This document shows, piece after piece, positions 49,404 through 56,476 of a stretch of 64,000 bases of DNA. The DNA lies in contig CAYZVO010000017.1 of assembly GCA_964481655.1 (NCBI GenBank), positions 1 to 64,000 of the forward strand, in the 5' to 3' direction. This stretch comes from CALDOK01 sp964481655 (GTDB taxonomy: Bacteria; Myxococcota_A; UBA796; JAFGLY01). The position numbers and the translations under genes were made by a program. How positions within the stretch are numbered: the first letter of the stretch is position 1; every line of letters starts with the position of its first letter. The notes below the pieces were generated by a model. It was not told where the DNA came from. It saw only the letters and a program-made list of their open reading frames with translations, and ran no database searches.

Positions 49404-49955
49404 ATGTCCCAGCCCACCCGCAAGCCCCGCCCCCCCTGGCACGCCCGCCTGTCCATCATGCGGCTGGTGGTGGGCGTGCTCGCGGTCCTGGTGGTGGCCC
49501 AGGGCCTGCTGCTGCTGCGGATGCACCAGCGCTTGGACACCCTCATCCAGCGACTGGACGACACCCGCACCCTGCACGCCTTCGACCTGGGTGATCGTCC
49601 CGGCACGCTGATGATGCTGCTCGCGCCAGACGAGATCGGCTACAGCGGCGCCGAGCTGCGGGCCCTGCAGGCCGACGTGGACGCCTGGCTCCAGGGCTTC
49701 GTGGCCGAGCACGGCATCCCCGCCGAGCAGGCCGAGCTGCTGGCCGGGGTGCTGGGCTCCTACGTGGCCAGCTACGCCGACGCCCGCATGCAGGCGGGCA
49801 TGGGCGCCATCCAGCCCCAGGAACAGGACCAGCTGCTCATGGGCCTGCACCGCCGCTGCGACCGCACCGCGCAGCTGCTGCTGGGAGACGAGCTGGGGAC
49901 GGCGTTTGCGCAGGAATTCCGGGTCGCCTGGCAGGGGTTCGTCGCGGGCGGCTAG
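49404..49955 (+). CDS. Single-span membrane protein with helical domain
   Basis: A 183-residue protein: basic N-terminus, one helix (LSIMRLVVGVLAVLVVAQGLLLLR), then a helical periplasmic domain rich in acidic and Leu residues (RRCDRTAQLLLGDELGTAFAQEF). GGAG lies 9 nt before the ATG. It is not recognised. Its stop shares CTAG with the stop of the cyclase gene. Confidence 0.55.
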   Translation: MSQPTRKPRPPWHARLSIMRLVVGVLAVLVVAQGLLLLRMHQRLDTLIQRLDDTRTLHAFDLGDRPGTLMMLLAPDEIGYSGAELRALQADVDAWLQGFVAEHGIPAEQAELLAGVLGSYVASYADARMQAGMGAIQPQEQDQLLMGLHRRCDRTAQLLLGDELGTAFAQEFRVAWQGFVAGG

Positions 49956-52102
49956 CCCAGATCCTCGCGCTCGACCTCGGTCAGCAGCCGCATCACCTCG
50001 ACCGTGCCTTCTCGCTTCTCCAGCTCCTGCTCCCCCAGGGGGGTCGCGGGGTAGTGGCTGGGGCTGGCGTGGTGGAGGGTGAGGCGGGTGGTGAGGATGC
50101 CGCCGGGGTCGCACATGGCCTCGAGGCGGCTGGCCACGTTCACCACGTCGCCGATGACGGTGTACTCGAGGCGGTGCTGGGAGCCGATGTTGCCGGCGAC
50201 CAGGTCGCCGTGGGCCACGCCGATGCGGATGGAGAGGCCCGGGTAGCCGCGCTCTTCGTCGGAGGTGGCCAGACGGGTCGCCTCGGCCTGCATGCGCAGG
50301 GCGCAGTCCAGGGCGCGCTCGGCGGGGTGGCGCGGTGCGGGGCCGATGTCGGGGTCGGTGTCGGCCTCGTCATCGTCTCCCAGCAGGTCGAAGAAGTCGG
50401 TGGTGATGCCCTCGGGGTGCAGGAAGACGACCATCAGGCCGTCGCCCATGCGCTTGTCGAGGATGCCTCCGGTGGCGGCGATGACCTCGTCCATGGCGGC
50501 GAAGTAGCGGTTCAGCCGGGCGACCACGGTCTCGGGATCCCGCTCCTTGGCCCACTGGGTGAAGCCCTTGATGTCCGAGAACAGCACGGTGGCCCGGATG
50601 GGCTTGCCCCCCAGCTCGAGGGCGTGGGTGGGGTCTTCCCGCAGGCGCTCCACCACCGGCGCGGGCAGGTAGTGGGAGTACTTCTGGGACAGCAGCAGCG
50701 CGGCCTCGAGCTCCTGCTTCTGACGGTTGAGGTCTTGCACGTGGCGGGCGTTGTCCATGGCCAGGCCCAGCTGGTTGGCCACCTGCTGCAGCATGCTCTG
50801 GTCGGCGTCGGTGACGATGCCGCCGCCGGCGCGCTCAGCCGCCAGCACGCCGGCGCCTTCGCCCTCGGAGCGCACGGGCACCACCACGAAGGGGCCGGGG
50901 GACAGGGCGTCGAGCATGGCCTGGCCGCGGGGGGTGAGGGAGGCCCGGAAGGCGGGCACGTCGGGCACCCGGCGGCCCTCCATCTTCTGCAGGACCAGCC
51001 CGAACAGGGGCAGGTCCGCGGGGCGGCCGTCGAGCTCGGGATCGATGGGCAGCCACAGATCCCCGATGCCGCCGGCCAGGTTCTGGTCCAGGCCCGCGCC
51101 ACCGGCGGGGACCAGGCGGTCGCCGTCGGCACGCCAGTACAGCACCCGGGCGAAGTCCAGCCGCTTGCAGACCAGGTCGGTGGCGGTGGCCACCAGGGCC
51201 TGCTCGTCGTTGATGCGGTGCAGCAGGTTGGAGATCTCCCGCAGCACCTCGAGGCGCGAGGCCTGGTCTCGCTGCTCCTGGGCCAGATCCTCGAGGGCCC
51301 CGATCTGACCTTCCTGGATGCGCATCTTGTCCTGGGCCAGGCGCAGCCGGCGCACGCCCCGGCGCAGGGCCGCGACGGCCAGGCCGCCGAGCAGGCCGGC
51401 GGCCGCCCACCAGAAGGGGTGGCCGTGGATCAGCAGGCCCAGCAGGAAGCCGGCGATGGCACCCACGGCCATCATGGCGATGCCCACGGTGTACTTGGAG
51501 CCCGGGGTCTGCCAGCGCACGGTGTAGACGCAGGTGGGGTCCCCGCGGTTCATGCAGGCGTCTTCGACCACCTCGGCGGGGGGCAGCCCGAAGCTCATGG
51601 GGATGGCCGCCAGGGTCCCGCGGCGCTTGGCGTCCAGCAGCGGGTGGTCCGGGTAGCCGTCCTTCATCCGGAACTCGAGCTTGCACTCGCCCTCGCTGAT
51701 GGACAACAGCTCGTAGGCCGTGATCTTCGACAGGTCCTTGCCCCAGCCGGGCAGGCGGCTGTAGACGGCGCGGGGCGTGGCCAGCAGCTTGGCCACGTAG
51801 AACAGCGCGCCCACCTCGGAGGTCTCGGCGTGCATCAGCCCGGCCTGGTAGGTCACGTCCGGGTCGCCGGTGACCTTCACCATGGCCTTGTTCAGGGCCA
51901 GGGCTTCGTCGTAGGTCACCCAGCGTGTGCCGTCGGCGGCCTCTTCGCGGGTGAAGCCCCAGGCTTCGTACAGGCGCTCCTCGATCTCGGGGCCGTACAC
52001 CTTGCGGATGAAGCGCAGGTTGGGCGCCAGCAAGGACGCCTGGAAGACCCGGTCCTCGCGCCCGGTGTAGTCGGGGTCGGGGAGGGGCGCGCTGGTGGGC
52101 AT
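49952..52102 (-). CDS. Class III adenylate cyclase with sensor, membrane and GAF domains
   Basis: A 716-residue protein. Residues 10-196 form a V4R/heme-NO-binding-like sensor ending DACMNRGDPTCVYTVRW. Two membrane helices span 203-247, a coiled coil 255-290 and a GAF domain 290-450. The class III cyclase is 498-670: metal Asp510 (FSDIKGF) and Asp554 (MGDGL), substrate Lys550 and Thr648, which favour ATP, and transition-state Asn655 and Arg659. An acidic insert (570-590) interrupts the core. It is the last gene of the operon, 14 bp after the acyltransferase-cNMP-binding gene, and is the likely source of its ligand. Confidence 0.9.
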   Translation of the reverse strand: MPTSAPLPDPDYTGREDRVFQASLLAPNLRFIRKVYGPEIEERLYEAWGFTREEAADGTRWVTYDEALALNKAMVKVTGDPDVTYQAGLMHAETSEVGALFYVAKLLATPRAVYSRLPGWGKDLSKITAYELLSISEGECKLEFRMKDGYPDHPLLDAKRRGTLAAIPMSFGLPPAEVVEDACMNRGDPTCVYTVRWQTPGSKYTVGIAMMAVGAIAGFLLGLLIHGHPFWWAAAGLLGGLAVAALRRGVRRLRLAQDKMRIQEGQIGALEDLAQEQRDQASRLEVLREISNLLHRINDEQALVATATDLVCKRLDFARVLYWRADGDRLVPAGGAGLDQNLAGGIGDLWLPIDPELDGRPADLPLFGLVLQKMEGRRVPDVPAFRASLTPRGQAMLDALSPGPFVVVPVRSEGEGAGVLAAERAGGGIVTDADQSMLQQVANQLGLAMDNARHVQDLNRQKQELEAALLLSQKYSHYLPAPVVERLREDPTHALELGGKPIRATVLFSDIKGFTQWAKERDPETVVARLNRYFAAMDEVIAATGGILDKRMGDGLMVVFLHPEGITTDFFDLLGDDDEADTDPDIGPAPRHPAERALDCALRMQAEATRLATSDEERGYPGLSIRIGVAHGDLVAGNIGSQHRLEYTVIGDVVNVASRLEAMCDPGGILTTRLTLHHASPSHYPATPLGEQELEKREGTVEVMRLLTEVEREDLG

Positions 52103-52116
52103 GGACGCTCGCGGGA

Positions 52117-53268
52117 TCAGACCTCGCTCAGCATACCAGCCATGCGCCCTGCGAGGATGCGGGAGAGGTTGAACAGGATGCGCGACGACAGCGCGGGGTC
52201 GTCCCGCATCAGCTCCTCGAGGAAGCGCCGCCGCAGCACCAGGACCTTGCCCTCGTTGATGGATCGGATGGTGGCGGTGCGCCGGCCCTCGTCCACCAGC
52301 AGGGCGATCTCGCCGAAGACGTCGCCCGCGGTCAGGTGGGCCAGCACCCGGTCGCCGGCCTCGACCACGAAGTCACCGTCGAGGATGAAGAACATCTCCT
52401 TCTCGATCAGATCCTGGCGGACCACGGTGCGATCGGCGGGGATGTCCATGATGAAGCCCTTGCCGGCCAGCTTCCGGATGGCCTCGTCCGGCAGGGTGTC
52501 CAGCAGGGTCTTGGTCCGCTTGTCGTCGTCGTCCTCGATGAGCAGCTGCTCCTGCAGCTGGTTCCAGACCACCTCGGGCTCGACCTCGAAGGGCAGAGGG
52601 CCGGGATCGAGCACCTCGCGGTAGGGGCGCAGGTCCAGGAACTCGCGCTTGCCGGGGCCGAAGTGCTGCTTGACCAGCGGCGCGACGGGCGAGCCCACCC
52701 GCTGCAGGTAGTCGAGATCCGACAGCACGCCGACCAGGGGCACCCGCACGCCGTCCTGGTTGCAGACCAGCTCGCCCGAGTAGGGGCGGTAGCCCAGCTT
52801 GCGGTAGGCCCGCACCAGGCCGGGGGCGCAGTAGGCGAAGACCATCGAGACGTCGGCCCCGATCATGTGCTCGTACATGGTGCGCGACAGGGCGGGCAGG
52901 ATCAGGGTGCCGCGCACCGAGCGGTCGATGAGCAGGCGGGAGGTTTCGCAGGTGACCAGGGTGTCGATGGCGGGGAACAGGCCCATGGAGAAGCGCTGGT
53001 GCACCTCTGGGGGGACCTGGCCCGGCTGCCAGACCACGGCGCGGACGGTGCCGGTGACCTCACCCTTGGACTGGGTGTAGAACAGCACCGTGCCAGGGGT
53101 CTCGTCGTCGTCGTCGTGGATCATCTTCCGTTCGTGATCCACCTCGAGGAAGCCCTTCTCGAGCTCTTCGACGTAGATGCGGTAGCGGAAGCGGTAGATG
53201 GCCTCGCGCTCCTCGAGCGTGATCGCCTCGTGGACCTTCTCCAGCCCCATCAGCCACTGCAGCAGCAT
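52117..53268 (-). CDS. FeeM-type acyltransferase with C-terminal cNMP-binding domain
   Basis: A 383-residue protein. Residues 10-200 resemble N-acyl amino acid synthase/GNAT enzymes (IYRFRYRIYVEEL; TCETSRLLIDRSVRG; YRKLGYRPY). Residues 258-372 are a cyclic-nucleotide-binding domain with an intact phosphate cassette FGEIALLVDEGRRTAT (Glu320, Arg330). FeeM-type enzymes transfer acyl groups from acyl-ACP to amino acids. Mycobacterial Pat joins the same two domain types in the opposite order and is cAMP-controlled, so cAMP control is plausible here. It lies 6 bp after the methyltransferase and 14 bp before the adenylate cyclase. Confidence 0.88.
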   Translation of the reverse strand: MLLQWLMGLEKVHEAITLEEREAIYRFRYRIYVEELEKGFLEVDHERKMIHDDDDETPGTVLFYTQSKGEVTGTVRAVVWQPGQVPPEVHQRFSMGLFPAIDTLVTCETSRLLIDRSVRGTLILPALSRTMYEHMIGADVSMVFAYCAPGLVRAYRKLGYRPYSGELVCNQDGVRVPLVGVLSDLDYLQRVGSPVAPLVKQHFGPGKREFLDLRPYREVLDPGPLPFEVEPEVVWNQLQEQLLIEDDDDKRTKTLLDTLPDEAIRKLAGKGFIMDIPADRTVVRQDLIEKEMFFILDGDFVVEAGDRVLAHLTAGDVFGEIALLVDEGRRTATIRSINEGKVLVLRRRFLEELMRDDPALSSRILFNLSRILAGRMAGMLSEV

Positions 53269-53274
53269 GGTCGC

Positions 53275-54066
53275 CTACACCGTGCCGATGGCCACGAAGA
53301 TGCCCGCCAGGCCCACGGGATCGTCGGCCTCGGCCAGCTCGGCGCGGATCGCGGTGATCATGGCCCCCGCCTCGGCCGGGTCGAGCAGGCCGGCCTTGAA
53401 GTAGGTGGTGAGCGCCATGAAGGCGTCCAGCCCCACGTCCAGGCTGGTGAAGGCCTCGACCTTCTGCTGAACCTGGGAGAAGCCCGCGTGGCGCATCAGC
53501 CAGGCCAGCTTGCGGCCCACCTGACGGTCGCCACTTTCAGTGGTCTTGGCGTCGATCACCCGCTGGGTGAAGGCGGCGAAGGCCGGGCCGGAGGGGTGCA
53601 GGGAGAGCCAGCCGTCGTCGATGTCCAGCACGCAGACCTTGCCTCCGGGCCGGACCACGCGACGGGCCTCGGCCAGGGCGGCGAGGGGATCGGCCAGGTG
53701 CTGGTAGACCAGGCGGCTGTAGGCGAAGTCGAAGCTGTCGTCGTCGAACGGCAGCTCGTAGGCGGAGCCCTGCTCGAAGGCGACGTTGGGGTGCTCGGGG
53801 GCCACCACCGTGTTCGCCACCGCCATCATCTCCGCGCTCAGGTCGATGCCCACAGCGCGCCCCTGGGGGATCAGGGTTGCCACCGCGCCGGTCAGGAAGC
53901 CCGGGCCGCAGCCCACCTCCAGGAACTGGTGCTGGGGCGCCAGGCCGAGGGTGCGCAGCTGGCGCAGCTCGCGGCCGAGCATCACGTTGGCTTGCTGGTG
54001 CAGACGCTGGATCTCGGCGCGCCGACGTGCGTCGGTGAACCGATCGAAGTCGTAGGAGTGGGTCAC
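53275..54066 (-). CDS. Class I SAM-dependent methyltransferase of the acyltransferase operon
   Basis: A 263-residue cytoplasmic methyltransferase: motif I FLEVGCGPGFLTGAVA, acidic AVGIDLSAEMM, motif IV FDFAYSRLVYQHL, and RVVRPGGKVCVLDIDDG. The C-terminal region (GDRQVGRKLAWLMRHAGF) matches the methyltransferase part of the fused protein at 43015-45024. Co-transcription with the acyltransferase suggests it methylates the acyl product or a related lipid. Start at 54066, 22 bp after the slipin stop. Confidence 0.88.
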   Translation of the reverse strand: MTHSYDFDRFTDARRRAEIQRLHQQANVMLGRELRQLRTLGLAPQHQFLEVGCGPGFLTGAVATLIPQGRAVGIDLSAEMMAVANTVVAPEHPNVAFEQGSAYELPFDDDSFDFAYSRLVYQHLADPLAALAEARRVVRPGGKVCVLDIDDGWLSLHPSGPAFAAFTQRVIDAKTTESGDRQVGRKLAWLMRHAGFSQVQQKVEAFTSLDVGLDAFMALTTYFKAGLLDPAEAGAMITAIRAELAEADDPVGLAGIFVAIGTV

Positions 54067-54088
54067 GGCGGGCCCTCGGGTGCGGACT

Positions 54089-54847
54089 CTATTCGGACGT
54101 CTTGACCGTCGGCTTGACCCTGAAGGCCTCGAAGAGGTCCATCGGGATGGGGAAGACGGTGGTGCTGTTGTTCTCGACGGCGATCTCGCTCAGGGTCTGC
54201 AGGTAGCGCAGCTGCAGGGCGGTGGGGGTGGCGTCCATGAGCTGGGCGGCTTCGACCAGCTTGGCGGAGGCCTGCTGCTCACCGCTGGCGGCGATGACCT
54301 TGGCGCGACGCTCGCGCTCGGCCTCGGCCTGCTTGGCCATGGCGCGCTGCATCTCCTGGGGGAGGTCGATGTGCTTGACCTCGACCTGGGTGACCTTGAT
54401 GCCCCAGGGGTCGGTGTGGCGGTCCAGGATCTCCTGGAGCTTGTGGTTGATCTCGTCGCGCTGGGACAGCAGCTCGTCGAGCTCGGCCTCACCGGCCACG
54501 GAGCGCAGGGTGGTCTGCGCCAGCTGGGCGGTGGCGAAGTAGTAGTCCTCGACCGACAGCAGGGCCTTCACCGGGTCCACGACCTTGAAGTAGACCACCG
54601 CGTTGACCGCCACGGAGACGTTGTCGCGGGTGATGACGTCCTGCTTCTCGACGTCCAGCACGATGACGCGCAGGGAGATGCGCTGCATCTTGTCGACGCC
54701 GGGGATGAGGATGATGAGGCCGGGGCCCTTGGCCGGGATGATGCGGCCGAGGCGGAAGATGACCGCCCGCTCGTACTCCTTGATGACCTTGACGGCCGAC
54801 ATGATCACGAAGAAGACGATGACAGCGACGATGATGATGGATTCCAT
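54089..54847 (-). CDS. Slipin (SPFH/band-7 membrane protein)
   Basis: A 252-residue SPFH protein: one N-terminal membrane hairpin (IIIVAVIVFFVIMSAV), then the stomatin-like core YERAVIFRLGR...PGLIILIPGVDKM and ITRDNVSVAVNAVVYFKV, and a charged coiled coil ending in EAFRVKP. Slipins form oligomers in membrane microdomains and pair with NfeD proteins. Here the nfeD gene is directly upstream, the classic pair. The acyltransferase genes follow on the same strand. Confidence 0.93.
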   Translation of the reverse strand: MESIIIVAVIVFFVIMSAVKVIKEYERAVIFRLGRIIPAKGPGLIILIPGVDKMQRISLRVIVLDVEKQDVITRDNVSVAVNAVVYFKVVDPVKALLSVEDYYFATAQLAQTTLRSVAGEAELDELLSQRDEINHKLQEILDRHTDPWGIKVTQVEVKHIDLPQEMQRAMAKQAEAERERRAKVIAASGEQQASAKLVEAAQLMDATPTALQLRYLQTLSEIAVENNSTTVFPIPMDLFEAFRVKPTVKTSE

Positions 54848-54880
54848 GGGGACTCCTGGGGAAGCGCAGGGGGACCGAGT

Positions 54881-56203
54881 CTAGGCTGACTCTGTCGGGG
54901 ATTCGTCGGGGGTGGCGTGGGGCAGAGGCTCGCACGCCAGGGTGAGGGACTCGACGGCGTTGACCTTGACGGTGGCACCTTTGTCGATGGTGCCGGGCCA
55001 GGTGGCCTTCCAGATGGCGCCATCCACCAGCACCCAGCCGCCGCCCTCGCCGCCTTCGGTGACGGTGGCGGTCTCGCCGGGCAGGCCTTCGGCGCCCACG
55101 GCCACCCGGCCGCGCTGGGCGCGAACGATCATGAAGACCACCGCCGCGACGATGCCACCCACGGTGAGGGCGACGGTGGCGATGGTGACGGGGGAGACCG
55201 TGAGGTCGAACATGGGATCTTCGCCGTTGAAGAGGAAGATGCCGCCGGCCGCCAGGGACAGGATGCCCCCGACGGTCAGCGCCCCATAGGATGGGATCCA
55301 TATCTCCAGGGCGAACAGGGCGAAGCCCAGGATCACCAGCAGCAGGCCGCCGAAGTTGAAGGGCACGATGGACAGCCCGATGCCGGCGGCCACCAGCATG
55401 GCCACGCCGAGCACCCCGGGCACCACCAGGCCCGGGTTGTGGAACTCCACGTACAGGGCCAGCAGGCCCAGGGCGATCAGGGCGTACAGCACGTTGGGGT
55501 CGCCCAGGAAGTGCAGCAGGCGCTCCTCGAGCACCATCTCCTGGGAGTGCTGGGTGGCGCCGGCGGTGTCGAGCACCACGGTGCCGGAGGGGGTGGTGAC
55601 CTCCATGCCGTGGACCTGCTGCAGCAGGTCGTCGAGGTCTTCGGCCACCAGGTCGATGATGCCCTGCTCGAGGGCTTCCTTGCTGGTGACGGACTTGGAG
55701 TCCCGCACCGAGTCTTCGGACCAGTCCATGGGGCGGTCCCGCTGCTCGGCGATGGCCCGGGCCCAGGAGAGGGTGTCGTTCATCACCTTCTCGCCCATGA
55801 TGGTCTCGTCCGGGTCCGTGGACTCGTCGCCCCCGAAGGCGGAGACCGGGTGGGCGGCGCCGATGGTGGTGCCCGGCGCCATCACGGCCACGTGGGCGGC
55901 CATGGTGATGAACACGCCGGCCGAGCCGGCGCGGGACCCCGCGGGGGAGACGTAGGCGATCACGGGCACGTCGGCGCCCAGCTCGGCCTTGACGATGTCG
56001 CGGGTGCTGTCCAGCAGCCCGCCGGGGGTGTCGATGACGATGACGACGGCGGACACGCCGGCCTCTTCGGCCTCTGCGATGCCGTCGACGATGTAGTTCG
56101 CCGTGCCCGGACCGACGGCGCCGTCGAGCTCGAGCAGGTGGATCTGCTGTCCCATGGCCGGGAAGACGGCCATCAGGAGGATCATCAAGATTGGAAGCAC
56201 CAT
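54881..56203 (-). CDS. NfeD-family membrane protease, long form
   Basis: A 440-residue protein. The N-terminal signal is followed by a ClpP-like serine protease domain (about 20-235): DTPGGLLDSTRD, catalytic Ser in SPAGSRAGSAGVF and Lys in SVTSKEALEQGIID. Four membrane helices span about 255-365, with an OB-fold NfeD domain at the end. In archaea the long form cleaves the hydrophobic tail of its partner stomatin. It heads the five-gene operon. Confidence 0.93.
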   Translation of the reverse strand: MVLPILMILLMAVFPAMGQQIHLLELDGAVGPGTANYIVDGIAEAEEAGVSAVVIVIDTPGGLLDSTRDIVKAELGADVPVIAYVSPAGSRAGSAGVFITMAAHVAVMAPGTTIGAAHPVSAFGGDESTDPDETIMGEKVMNDTLSWARAIAEQRDRPMDWSEDSVRDSKSVTSKEALEQGIIDLVAEDLDDLLQQVHGMEVTTPSGTVVLDTAGATQHSQEMVLEERLLHFLGDPNVLYALIALGLLALYVEFHNPGLVVPGVLGVAMLVAAGIGLSIVPFNFGGLLLVILGFALFALEIWIPSYGALTVGGILSLAAGGIFLFNGEDPMFDLTVSPVTIATVALTVGGIVAAVVFMIVRAQRGRVAVGAEGLPGETATVTEGGEGGGWVLVDGAIWKATWPGTIDKGATVKVNAVESLTLACEPLPHATPDESPTESA

Positions 56204-56320
56204 CGCTCCTGGCCTGGGATGGACGTTTGCGTACGCGGCGCCAGCGCTGGCCCTAACCCGGGCTGTGGCGCATGCATGGCAGAGCCGTCAGGTGGTCTCG
56301 GCGTTTCGTGAGCCCGCCAG

Positions 56321-56369
56321 GTGTCGAAACCGTCGAAGATCGACGGACGGATCTTCGACAGTTCGACAC
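56321..56369. promoter_or_regulatory. Large imperfect palindrome upstream of comEC
   Basis: Arms GTGTCGAA-acc-GTCGAAGATC and GATCTTCGAC-ag-TTCGACAC pair over 18 bp around an 8-nt loop. A second perfect palindrome ACCGATCGGT lies at 56372-56381, followed by an AT-richer purine stretch (56382-56435). The spacer 56204-56476 separates divergent nfeD and comEC. The motif resembles 1170-1217. Operator or repeat; no regulator is assigned. Confidence 0.5.
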
Positions 56370-56476
56370 TAGACCGATCGGTAGAAAACCAAGAAAAGAC
56401 AAGAAGTACAAGCCAGTGCGAGAAAACAGCCCGTCGACGGATCGCCGGCACGGTCCTTGAACATGTCCTGGGGGTC

